From the NCBI GenBank assembly GCA_007122335.1, contig SKTZ01000031.1, forward strand, positions 1 through 42,145: 42,145 bases of DNA, given 5' to 3'. The stretch's first letter is position 1. The number at the start of each line of letters is the position of its first letter. The position numbers and the translations under genes are program-made. Positions 25,319 to 33,393 of the stretch are shown piece by piece. Below the pieces are notes generated by a model that was given only the letters and a program-made list of their open reading frames with translations, ran no database searches and was not told where the DNA came from. The DNA is from Bacillota bacterium (GTDB taxonomy: Bacteria > Bacillota > Halanaerobiia > B1SED10-174).

Positions 25319-27058
25319 TTGAGAAAGACCAAAATTGTAGCAACTCTTGGGCCCGCTTCAAAAGGGCCGGAAATGATTAAAAAACTCTGCAAGGCTGGTG
25401 TTAACGTTTTTCGTTTGAATTTTTCCCATGGCACCCAAGAAGAACATTTTGAGCACATCGAAAGTATCAAGAAAACAGAAGTCCCGGCTGCAATAATGCT
25501 CGATACCCAGGGGCCCGAGGTAAGAACAGGGCTTGTTGAGGGTGAGGTTGAACTGAAAAAGGGTGAAGAAGTTATTCTAACCGGAGAAGAAATTCCCGGC
25601 ACATCTGAAAAAATTTCAGTATCCTATCCCGATTTAGCCCAGGAAGTTGAAAAGGGAAGTACAATTCTTCTTGCCGATGGGTTGATTGAACTTAAGGTAA
25701 TTGAAACTTCGGGAAAAGAGATCAGGTGCAAAATCCTTAATGGAGGGAAAATTAGTTCCCGCAAGGGGGTAAATTTACCGGGAACTAAGCTCAACCTGCC
25801 CCCCATGACAGCGAAAGACGAAAAGGACATTAAGTTTGGTATCGCCCAGGAAATTGATTTTATCGCAGCCTCCTTTATCCGCAAGGCAGAAGATGTTATC
25901 GCAATCAGGCGGGTTCTGGAGGAGAATAACTCCCAGGCCCAGATTATTGCCAAGATTGAAAATCAAGAAGGGGTTAATAATATTGATGAAATCATAGAAG
26001 TTGCGGATGGGATTATGGTTGCCCGAGGAGATATGGGAGTTGAATTACCCGCTGAAAAAGTTCCCATGATTCAGAAACAGATAATCCACAGCTGTAATCG
26101 GGCCGGCAAACCTGTAATAACAGCAACCCAGATGCTGGAATCCATGGTAAATAATCCCCGGCCAACTCGCGCTGAAGCAAGTGATGTTGCTAATGCCATC
26201 CTTGATGGTACTGACGCTACTATGCTTTCCGGGGAAACGGCAATGGGGAAATATCCTTTAGAGGCAGTTGAAACAATGGCCCGGATTGCCAGGGAAACAG
26301 AAAACTCACTGTCCTACCAGCTCAATGTCTTTGAAAGCCAAAAAGAAAAGATGCCTTCAACGGTTACAGACGCTGTCAGTTATGCTACATGTGCTACAGC
26401 AACTGATTTAAAGGCTTCGGCTATAATAACTTCAACTCGTTCGGGGCATACTGCGCGTATGGTATCAAAATACCGCCCCCAGGCCCAGATTATCGCTGCT
26501 ACGCCCAATCATCAGGTCCGCCGGCAGTTAATGCTATCCTGGGGAGTCTATCCTCTTTTCGTAGAGGGAACTGGAGACACCGACGCTATAATTGAAAGTT
26601 CAGTTCAGGGAGCCCTGAGGGCAGGTCTAATTAATTCGGGAGATCTGGTTGTTATTACTACTGGCGCTCCCGCAGGAATTCAGGGAACAACAAACCTGAT
26701 GAAAGTGCACACAGCAGGCGAAGTATGGGCCCGGGGAACTGGGATAGGCCGGACTTCTGCAGTTGGGAAGTTAAAGCTCGCCCAGACTGCTGAAGAGGCC
26801 ATTGAAAAAGTTGAACAGGGGGATATCCTGGTAGCTTTTGAAACTGACAGGGATTATATGCCTGCCCTTGAGAAGGTTTCGGGATTAATTACTGAGGCCG
26901 CAGGCCTGACTTCCCACGGAGCGATTGTGGGTTTGAGCATGGGTATCCCAGTTATTGTTGCAGTTGAAGATGCTCTAAATCGTCTCGAAGATGGTGAAAT
27001 AGCAACAATTGATGGCCTGCGAGGTTTAATCTACAGGGGTGAAGCCAAAGTACTTTAA
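25319..27058 (+). CDS. pyk: Pyruvate kinase with C-terminal PEP-utiliser-like domain
   Basis: 579 residues from TTG at 25319 after AAAGGAGGT. Makes pyruvate and ATP from phosphoenolpyruvate and ADP. Motifs: KIVATLGPAS, VFRLNFSHG, LDTQGPEVRTG, AKIENQEGVNNIDEI (catalytic Lys), VARGDMGVELP and TATQMLESM. The last ~100 residues form an extra domain like the PEP-utilising mobile domain (LTSHGAIVGLSMGIPVIV), seen in Bacillus and Geobacillus enzymes (585-587 residues), but lacking the Cys-containing loop there. Its end overlaps the first bases of the next gene's possible extended frame. Confidence 0.96.
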   Translation: MRKTKIVATLGPASKGPEMIKKLCKAGVNVFRLNFSHGTQEEHFEHIESIKKTEVPAAIMLDTQGPEVRTGLVEGEVELKKGEEVILTGEEIPGTSEKISVSYPDLAQEVEKGSTILLADGLIELKVIETSGKEIRCKILNGGKISSRKGVNLPGTKLNLPPMTAKDEKDIKFGIAQEIDFIAASFIRKAEDVIAIRRVLEENNSQAQIIAKIENQEGVNNIDEIIEVADGIMVARGDMGVELPAEKVPMIQKQIIHSCNRAGKPVITATQMLESMVNNPRPTRAEASDVANAILDGTDATMLSGETAMGKYPLEAVETMARIARETENSLSYQLNVFESQKEKMPSTVTDAVSYATCATATDLKASAIITSTRSGHTARMVSKYRPQAQIIAATPNHQVRRQLMLSWGVYPLFVEGTGDTDAIIESSVQGALRAGLINSGDLVVITTGAPAGIQGTTNLMKVHTAGEVWARGTGIGRTSAVGKLKLAQTAEEAIEKVEQGDILVAFETDRDYMPALEKVSGLITEAAGLTSHGAIVGLSMGIPVIVAVEDALNRLEDGEIATIDGLRGLIYRGEAKVL

Positions 27059-27074
27059 AAAGGGGTTGATAGTT

Positions 27075-27863
27075 GTGGAAAGAGCTCTGATAACCCTTGA
27101 TGTTGCTGAAAGCAAGCGGCTCATTGCAAGGTCAGTTATTCAACTGCCTGAGGTTCGGGAAGCTTTGCGCAAAGGAAAAGTAATTATAGCTGGTGGTACG
27201 ACCAATGCTTATATCTATGAAGAAATTACGGGCAAGGAAATTCCCAAAGAACGCTATACTGCGGGAATAACCTGTGGGGGAAGAATGTGCGTATCACCTG
27301 CTGAAGGTAGAATTTCCCCTGCAGTATTTATTGAAGGAGAAGAAGTGGAGAAAGACTGGCTTGAGGTTTTGGAAGAATTTACAGCAGGGGATATCTTTTT
27401 TAAAGGTGGAAATGCCTTTGACCTGGAAGGAAACGTCGGTGTAATGATTGGTAATCCTGTGGGGGGGACAATTGGAAAAGCCCTTCCCATTGTTAACGCT
27501 AGGGGAGCCGAACTGATTTTCCCCATTGGTTTAGAAAAGTTGATACCCTCAGTACCTGAAGCAGCATCCCTAATGGGGATAGATGTTTTGCGGAAGGGAA
27601 TGGGAATGAAAGTTGGAATGAACTCTGTTAATTATGGAGAAATATTTACTGAAATAGATGCCCTGGAAAGCCTCTTTTATATTGAAGCCTTTCCTGCAGG
27701 GGCGGGAGGCATTGGAGGTAGTGAGGGAAGCCAGACAATTCTACTTATAGGTGACGAGGAAGAACTTGAAAATGCATTGCAGTTTGCCAGGAGTGTAAAG
27801 GGTGAACATCCTTTACCAGGGAACAAAAGACCATGTCCCTGCGACGATGAGTGTATTTTATAG
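27075..27863 (+). CDS. Unrecognised conserved-looking protein downstream of pyk
   Basis: 262 residues from GTG at 27075, after AAAGGGG; the frame runs back to 27039 inside pyk. I do not recognise the family. Visible: an N-terminal helix with ALITLDVAESKRLIARSV, a Gly-rich turn KVIIAGGTTNAYIYEEI (looks like a nucleotide or phosphate loop, unproven), TCGGRMCVSP, a stretch AGDIFFKGGNAFDLEGNVGVMIGNP, GGTIGKALPIV, AGAGGIGGSEGSQT, and a Cys-rich tail PCPCDDECIL at the very end that could bind a metal. Soluble, no signal. It is 16 bp downstream of pyk, probably co-transcribed, and the last gene before tRNA-Leu. Confidence 0.8.
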   Translation: MERALITLDVAESKRLIARSVIQLPEVREALRKGKVIIAGGTTNAYIYEEITGKEIPKERYTAGITCGGRMCVSPAEGRISPAVFIEGEEVEKDWLEVLEEFTAGDIFFKGGNAFDLEGNVGVMIGNPVGGTIGKALPIVNARGAELIFPIGLEKLIPSVPEAASLMGIDVLRKGMGMKVGMNSVNYGEIFTEIDALESLFYIEAFPAGAGGIGGSEGSQTILLIGDEEELENALQFARSVKGEHPLPGNKRPCPCDDECIL

Positions 27864-27893
27864 TTGACCATCTCTCAATATTTGTGTTAAGAT
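27864..27893 (+). promoter_or_regulatory. Candidate promoter for tRNA-Leu
   Basis: TTGACC (27864-27869), an 18-base spacer and TAAGAT (27888-27893), ending eight bases before the tRNA. The -10 is only a partial match. Confidence 0.45.
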
Positions 27894-27901
27894 ATTGGTG
27901 A

Positions 27902-27989
<88 letters not shown>

Positions 27990-28014
27990 GTTTAAAACAA
28001 TATTTTTGGTTTTT

Positions 28015-28043
28015 CCCGGTGGGATTAATTCCGCCGGGTTTTA
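28015..28043 (+). terminator. Terminator after tRNA-Leu
   Basis: CCCGGTGG (28015-28022) pairs with CCGCCGGG (28031-28038) with one G-U pair, loop GATTAATT, followed by TTTTAT. Confidence 0.75.
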
Positions 28044-28296
28044 TATTTTGGTAAAGATAATTTAATTCATGGGAATAAAGTGGTGAAGGGAAAAGCAAAA
28101 AAAGACAGAATATTAAAAAAATAGAAGTTAAAAAGTTTATTTAAAAATTAACAACCCCCAGTTTTTTTAGAGATTGTTGTTTTTCTTGAGTCGGAGGTGG
28201 TTCACTATGCTTATTTTTGGTGTTTTTATTAGGAAAACAAACCTAAAGATATTAAACAATAAAAGAAAAGGTTAAACCGAAAGGAGGGGATATTAA

Positions 28297-29682
28297 TTGG
28301 CTTTAAGTTCCTGTAACAAGAAAAATAGGATTACCTTAAAATATTTTTTTATTGTTTCCCTTGCTGTTATCCTTTTTTTCTCAATAGGGTCGGGCTGGGT
28401 AGTTTCCGGAAGTGATGATTGTCCTATACCGGATATATTTGTTTTGCTGGAAGGGATTGACGAGGGACTCCAAGATCTTTTTTTGAGAAAAATAGTTCAA
28501 GAAAATCAGGATGAGGTCAAATTTTCTATACCCCTAGGGGAGGAGCTAATAGCGAACGATTCAAGGTACATTATGAAAGTATCCTCCAGTAGTTTTGATG
28601 ATTCCCCTCGCTGGATAGAAGTAACGCTTCAAGATCCCAAAGGAAGGGTTGTATTTGGTCAAAATGTTTTAACTCCGGTAAATGGTCGCGACGAAACTTC
28701 CATTAATAACTTCTTAGTTGACCAGCAGGTTGCTTATTGTTCTCCCTTATTAAACAAAGTAAGGGAACATCAAAAGAGAATTAGAGAAATCGAAAATTCA
28801 GCAATTGAAGCCAGTATTGGAGGTTTATATGACTTTATCGAAGTTAATCCGGGAACCGAAATTTCCTTTGATTTCTGGCTCAGGGATTGTGATGGCTATT
28901 ATCTTGGTAACAGGGAAGTTTCAATTGAATTTAGGGGGGTTGGGGATGTTTTTCCCGGGGAATTAACAACTGATGATGCCGGTAGGGGATCTTTTACTTT
29001 TGAAAGTGAAGAGGAAGGATTGGCAGAGGTTCTTATAAAATATTTATTCGAAACCCCCGAAGGAAAATCTCGTGAAGCATTGGGAACTAACAAGATGGTA
29101 ATAAAAGTTGGGAGAAATTCAGAATTTTTCTTTCAAAGCTGGTTTAACTGGAAATTAACCAGAAGTCGTTCGGATAATGTGGCCTGGGTTACCGGGAATT
29201 TTTTAGCAAAGGTTCCTTTAAAAGAAGTGGAAGGAGAATCAGGGGTTTTTGAAGGAAGGGGGAAATTTTATTTATCTGATGTAATTTATTCAAGTGGAGA
29301 GGGTACATTTGAACCTATGCTCAAGGATGGGAGAATGGATGTAATTATTCGAACCGGAGAAAAAGGAGAGCCAATGGTTGAAATTAATGTTAAGGATCGC
29401 CCGGGAGAATATATTGAAATAAGTTCAGAAGGGGCAGCCTGGATTGAATATCTATGGTTTGCGTGGGCTCATTATTTCCTTTCAGAAGCTGAAGGTCAAA
29501 CAACAGCACCCAATATTTATTGGGGCCCTTTTTATTTATATTTTGACTGGATGGATGATCCTTCAAGAACAGGCAAGCTGGGTTATGGAGAGTACGAGCT
29601 GGTTTGTCCCTTTCATCGAGCCCATTGGGGTATAGATTTTCAGGGAACCCTGAAAATATATTTTGAAGTATTTATAGAATAA
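28297..29682 (+). CDS. Secreted protein with Ig-like domain, in the tRNA-bounded segment
   Basis: 461 residues from TTG at 28297 after AAGGAGGGG. A basic start and a long hydrophobic core (residues 15-37, FFIVSLAVILFFSIGSG) form a signal peptide or membrane anchor. A C-terminal-half segment is beta-rich and repeats sandwich-like strands. One part, REVSIEFRGVGDVFPGELTTDDAGRGSFTF, looks like a bacterial Ig-like (invasin type) domain; the rest is Trp/Tyr-rich beta sheet with no known match to me. Catalytic motifs are not visible. It is the only gene between tRNA-Leu and the partial tRNA copy. An adhesion or substrate-binding role is a guess. Confidence 0.8.
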   Translation: MALSSCNKKNRITLKYFFIVSLAVILFFSIGSGWVVSGSDDCPIPDIFVLLEGIDEGLQDLFLRKIVQENQDEVKFSIPLGEELIANDSRYIMKVSSSSFDDSPRWIEVTLQDPKGRVVFGQNVLTPVNGRDETSINNFLVDQQVAYCSPLLNKVREHQKRIREIENSAIEASIGGLYDFIEVNPGTEISFDFWLRDCDGYYLGNREVSIEFRGVGDVFPGELTTDDAGRGSFTFESEEEGLAEVLIKYLFETPEGKSREALGTNKMVIKVGRNSEFFFQSWFNWKLTRSRSDNVAWVTGNFLAKVPLKEVEGESGVFEGRGKFYLSDVIYSSGEGTFEPMLKDGRMDVIIRTGEKGEPMVEINVKDRPGEYIEISSEGAAWIEYLWFAWAHYFLSEAEGQTTAPNIYWGPFYLYFDWMDDPSRTGKLGYGEYELVCPFHRAHWGIDFQGTLKIYFEVFIE

Positions 29683-29847
29683 CTTTTAAAATTTTCTTTT
29701 AATTAGGGTAAGCAAATAGCAGGAATTGTGAAGCAAGATACCCTTGAGCCCAAAGGGGTTTAAGCGGGATTACCTTAAGCTTTCAGACCCAGAATCCGCT
29801 TGAATATCGAGGTTTTAAAGGTTTTCGGGACGTTGATTCTGCCCCAT

Positions 29848-29906
29848 GGACTCAAAATCCGTTGGGCCCAAAGCCCGTGTAAGTTCGAGTCCCACCTTCG
29901 GCAACA
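29848..29906 (+). repeat. Partial duplicate of tRNA-Leu 3' part (candidate attachment site)
   Basis: Bases 29848-29906 repeat 27931-27989 of tRNA-Leu in direct orientation, from the anticodon stem to the CCA end: 33 identical bases, two changed (GG to AA), 21 identical, then one change in the CCA (ACA). The acceptor 5' half and D arm are missing, so it cannot be a functional tRNA. Repeats of the tRNA 3' end on both sides of a segment are the usual footprint of integrase-mediated insertion. Confidence 0.9.
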
Positions 29907-29932
29907 ATTAAAAAAGTAAGGAAATTTTGTAT

Positions 29933-29964
29933 AGCCAACGCGAGGAATCGCGCTGGTTTTTTTT
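29933..29964 (+). terminator. Terminator after the partial tRNA copy
   Basis: CCA-A-CGCGA (29935-29943) pairs with TCGCG-C-TGG (29948-29956) around GGAA, with one mismatch, followed by eight T. It may be the original tRNA-Leu terminator, separated from the gene by the insertion, while the intact tRNA now has its own at 28015-28043. Confidence 0.82.
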
Positions 29965-30259
29965 GAAAACCTGGCAACCCTTTTACCTTAAATAAAAAAA
30001 CGGTGGTTTTGCAAGTTTTATTACTGCTCTGGTCATAAGGGTAAATCAAATGGAGAAGCCTTAAAATTTTTTCAGGTAAAGAGGGAAAAACCTTTTGGAG
30101 AATAATTATTTTAAAAAGGAGTTTACAGGATTTTGGGGTCCTTAAATAAGGAGATTGGACCATGGAAAAAGAAGGAGAAGTAACTCGGGAAATGAATTAA
30201 ATGTTATTAACGAGATAACCATTTGAAGGGAAAAATGTTTTTCGAAGGGAGATGTTCTA

Positions 30260-31105
30260 TTGGATAAAAAAGACAAAAGTGCACTTTATTTATTTATTTT
30301 GCTAGCATTCGGAATTTCCTGGGGGTTTTGGTTGATTGCTTTCTTGTTCGGGTATAGAGATATTTCCTTCGTTGATATCATCAACTGGGAATTTGCCAAG
30401 GCTGAGGGAAAAAATGCTTTTCTCCTTTTTAGAATAGGTATTTATGGCCCGCTTCTGGCTTCCCTGGTAGCCACTTATTTTTTGTCTGGAACCCGGGGTT
30501 TAAGGGATTTATTCACCCGAATTTTCAAGTGGAATGTTGGGTGGAAATGGTATTTATTTATGGTTCTTATTCCCCTGGGAATTAGTTTGCTTTCCGTCCT
30601 GGTAGGTGTAATTTTGGGAGTTCCTTTTGGTGAATTTTTTAGTGGAGGGATTCCTTTATCCCTGATTTTTATCTTTTTTTTATACCAGGTTTTTACCAGT
30701 GGGTTGGAAGAACCAGGCTGGCGTGGCTTTGCACTGGATCTTTTGCAAAAAAAATATAACGCAGAAAAAACCAGCTGGATTCTAGGACTGATCTGGGCAA
30801 TATGGCACTATCCCTACGTTGTTTTTATTTATTCTGATACTGGTTTTTTTGCTATAGTTATGTCTCTGGTTGGTTTTTCCATGGCAATAATCGGACAGAC
30901 GTTTATCTTTACCTGGTTTTATAATAATACCAGGAGTGTTTTTATTTCAATATTATTTCATGCAATGCTTAACACATCAACAACCTTTATCCTGGGGGAA
31001 ATTACTCTTGTCCATCCTGTGATGGGAATAATCCCGGCCCTGATTACCTGGGGGATTGTAGTAATCCTGTTAAAAAGATTTGGGGGAGAAAAATTAATGA
31101 CCTAA
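30260..31105 (+). CDS. CPBP family intramembrane glutamic protease
   Basis: 281 residues from TTG at 30260, after AAGGGAGA. Seven or so hydrophobic segments; the conserved catalytic words are EEPGWRG (Glu150, Glu151, Arg155; EExxxR), IWHYP and FHAMLNTS. This is the CPBP/Rce1-type family (ABI) of membrane proteases, often involved in peptide maturation or self-immunity; here no bacteriocin-like gene is adjacent. Sited just after the tRNA fragment, it might belong to the accessory region. A second, unrelated-looking CPBP gene is at 37124-37888. Confidence 0.88.
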   Translation: MDKKDKSALYLFILLAFGISWGFWLIAFLFGYRDISFVDIINWEFAKAEGKNAFLLFRIGIYGPLLASLVATYFLSGTRGLRDLFTRIFKWNVGWKWYLFMVLIPLGISLLSVLVGVILGVPFGEFFSGGIPLSLIFIFFLYQVFTSGLEEPGWRGFALDLLQKKYNAEKTSWILGLIWAIWHYPYVVFIYSDTGFFAIVMSLVGFSMAIIGQTFIFTWFYNNTRSVFISILFHAMLNTSTTFILGEITLVHPVMGIIPALITWGIVVILLKRFGGEKLMT

Positions 31106-32063
31106 GCTCTGGTTTTAACCCGGGAAAACATTGATAACTTATGAGGTTTTGGATGTACCGGAGTTAATTATCGGTAACCCTCCTCGAAAAAAGCAAATCC
31201 GCAAGGAAAAGCCTTTTTATAAGGAGAAGGTGGATGTTTCTCTGGAGATTCTGTTTAAAATTAAACAGGTGATTTTGGTAAAAATGATTTAATTATTTTT
31301 AGTTTTGGGTTAAACCCCAAAAAATTCTTATTCAAACTATATTTAAAAAAATCAGCAGAGGATAAAAAAGATTAAGGGGTTTATTCCCGGTACAACCGGG
31401 TTTGGACCGCTTAATCATTATTTTTAGTTGGGTTTATCTTTCTTTAATTCTTTAGCCCCGGTCCGGTTGTTTTTGAGCGTGTTTATCATTCCCGATAGAA
31501 TTTCCATTTTTAATCAGAACACCTGCGAAACCCATTATGGTTGCATAACCAGGAAAATAGTTATTGGGGGTGGAAAAGGTCCCCTTTTCCGGAGTGGGTT
31601 TTTCTAAAAACTCCATAACCCAATACCATGTTATTTCTTTGCCGATTGTAATTGCCCACAGTTCATAGTTTGTACCTGGCATATGTTGATAAAGGGGCTT
31701 AAAGTATGCAGTAAAACCTTAACAGGTTTTATTTTTCAATAGTTTCAGCCTGACAGGAAAAAGAGGCTCCCTCATGGAGGAAATGCCTATACCCAGACCA
31801 ACCATGATCTTTTCAGCAACTTCTCTGGTTTTCAATCCTTATTTTTTTGCAATTAGAAAATAATTTTTGTTCTCCATAGTAAATTTAAGGTTGTGCCAAT
31901 AAAAGGGAAAAAGAAAGGATTAAAGAGATAACTTTTTAACCTGAATTATAGTTTTCTTAAAAATTTTTGTTGCCTTCCTGGTATGGGCAGGTAGTTTTTG
32001 GATCTTTTTTGGTTGGTATTTCCAGCCCCGCCCTACTTTTTTGAAAGGAAACAAAACTTTTTA
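31106..32063. other. Gene-poor ~1-kb AT-rich stretch
   Basis: No gene I can defend. Three short frames were seen: 31131-31292 (+, 53 residues, charged, no ribosome site); 31452-31682 (-, 76 residues, MPGTNYELWAITIGKE then a hydrophobic patch YATIMGFAGVL); and a 38-residue minus frame around 31840-31727 containing KTREVAEKIMVGLGIG. The last resembles the start of the NTF2-like protein (STKEVAEKFF) only weakly. Decay of an older gene is possible. A CCCGGT/ACCGGG hairpin lies at 31386-31400. Confidence 0.5.
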
Positions 32064-32092
32064 TTGACAATGAGTTAATTATTTAATACAAT
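32064..32092 (+). promoter_or_regulatory. Strong sigma-A promoter for the liv operon
   Basis: A consensus TTGACA (32064-32069), exactly 17 bases of AT-rich spacer, and TACAAT (32087-32092), 33 bases before the livJ GTG at 32125. Confidence 0.85.
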
Positions 32093-32124
32093 AAAGAAAT
32101 AATTAATTTTTGGAGGTGAGGTTA

Positions 32125-33267
32125 GTGAAAAAGGGTTTTTTATTAGCGTTTTTACTAGTCGTTATTCTGGTGGTTTCTTCTATTATGGCGAGTTCAAGTG
32201 AACCAATTAAACTAGGTTTGGTTGGACCCATGACCGGCCCACTAGCCCCCTACGGAGAAGGTGTTCGTGATGGTGCCTTGCTTGCAGTTGAACAGATAAA
32301 TTCCCAGGGTGGGATTAATGGCCGACAGGTGGAATTAATCGTTCTGGACAATCAAGCTAATCCGCAAGAAACAATCACTTTGGTAAACCGCCTGATCCAG
32401 CGGGAAGGAATAGTTGGTTTAATCGGCCCAGTTATTAGTTCTACTTCAATGGTTGCGGGACCAGTTGTTCAACGTCAGGGGATCCCCATGATTTCCCCTA
32501 CTGCAACTGCAGTAGATGTTACATTACAGGGTGATTTTGTTTTTCGGGTATGTTATCTGGATGATTATCAGGGTCTTGCTGCAGTAAATTATGCTGTTGA
32601 TGACCTTGGGGCAAAAAAGGCCGGTATTCTATTTAAAGTTGGGGATGCCTACAGTGAAGGATTGAGAGTAGTTTTTCGGGACAATTTCCAGGCGGCAGGG
32701 GGCGAGGTTGTTGAGCTTGCTTATAATCTGGGAGATACCGATTTTAGTGCCCAATTAACCCGGATGAAGGATCAGGGAGTAGAGGTAGTTTATTCGCCCT
32801 TCTACTATGAAGATGCAGTTCTGGCCCTAACCCAGGCAGAATCAATTGGCCTGGATGCTATCTTTATTGGCGGAGATGGCTGGGATGCCCAGGAGTTGCT
32901 TGACCAGGCAGGTCTTGCTGCAGTCAACTCAGTTTTCACAACACATTACTCCACAAGCGATAGTCGCTCTGTTGTCCAGGGATTTTTGAGTAATTTCCAG
33001 GGCAAGTTTGGGCGACCTCCCATTGTCCTTGCAGCACTTGGTTATGATGCGGCAGCACTCATGATGGACGCTGTTGAAAGGGCCGGTTCTGACAATCCAA
33101 GAGAAATCAGGGATGCAATAGCTGCTACCCAGGGTTTTGAGGGAATTACCGGGCAGAGCATTTCCCTTGATGAGGACGGAAATCCGGTTAAAGATATTAC
33201 TATTATCCGGGTAGTAAATGTTGAAGATAATCCCCAGTTTGAATTTGTTACTCAAGTGGGGTATTGA
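32125..33267 (+). CDS. livJ: Branched-chain amino acid ABC transporter, substrate-binding protein LivJ
   Basis: 380 residues from GTG at 32125, seven bases after GGAGGT; the frame runs up to 32110 but that start lies on the ribosome site. Signal peptide: KKGFLLAFLLVVILVVSSIMASS. The mature part begins EPIKLGLVGPMTGPLAPYGEGVRDG, with the family words INSQGGINGRQVELIVLDNQ and GPVISSTSM. No Cys follows the hydrophobic core, so it is not a lipoprotein; free binding proteins of this kind need an outer membrane to retain them (inference). Heads the five-component liv set livJ-livH-livMG-livF. A hairpin follows it. Confidence 0.94.
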   Translation: MKKGFLLAFLLVVILVVSSIMASSSEPIKLGLVGPMTGPLAPYGEGVRDGALLAVEQINSQGGINGRQVELIVLDNQANPQETITLVNRLIQREGIVGLIGPVISSTSMVAGPVVQRQGIPMISPTATAVDVTLQGDFVFRVCYLDDYQGLAAVNYAVDDLGAKKAGILFKVGDAYSEGLRVVFRDNFQAAGGEVVELAYNLGDTDFSAQLTRMKDQGVEVVYSPFYYEDAVLALTQAESIGLDAIFIGGDGWDAQELLDQAGLAAVNSVFTTHYSTSDSRSVVQGFLSNFQGKFGRPPIVLAALGYDAAALMMDAVERAGSDNPREIRDAIAATQGFEGITGQSISLDEDGNPVKDITIIRVVNVEDNPQFEFVTQVGY

Positions 33268-33313
33268 TAAGTCTTATTTGTTTTTAAGGGGTTAAAATCT
33301 CTGGAATGTTTCT

Positions 33314-33355
33314 TTGGTGGGATAAATGGGATTACCCCTTTATCCCACCAATTTT
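33314..33355 (+). terminator. Intercistronic hairpin between livJ and livH
   Basis: TTGGTGGGATAAA (33314-33326) pairs perfectly with TTTATCCCACCAA (33339-33351), with three inner G-C pairs, followed by TTTTA. It could end some transcripts or stabilise the livJ mRNA, giving more binding protein than membrane components. Confidence 0.8.
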
Positions 33356-33393
33356 AGTTTTGAGTTTGGTAATAAGAGGAAGGTGGTAAAGCA

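Larger units (their letters stand above)
29683..30259. other. 577-bp gap without a gene
   Basis: Holds the partial tRNA copy (29848-29906) and a terminator (29933-29964). Before the copy, CAGAATC (29790-29796) and GATTCTG (29835-29841) form a small inverted repeat of unknown meaning. The rest (29965-30259) is AT-rich with short open frames only, and carries the ribosome site of the CPBP gene at its end. Confidence 0.7.

Noticed and set aside
29852-30163. Minus-strand 103-codon frame
   Set aside because: Antisense to the tRNA fragment and the terminator, with no ribosome site.
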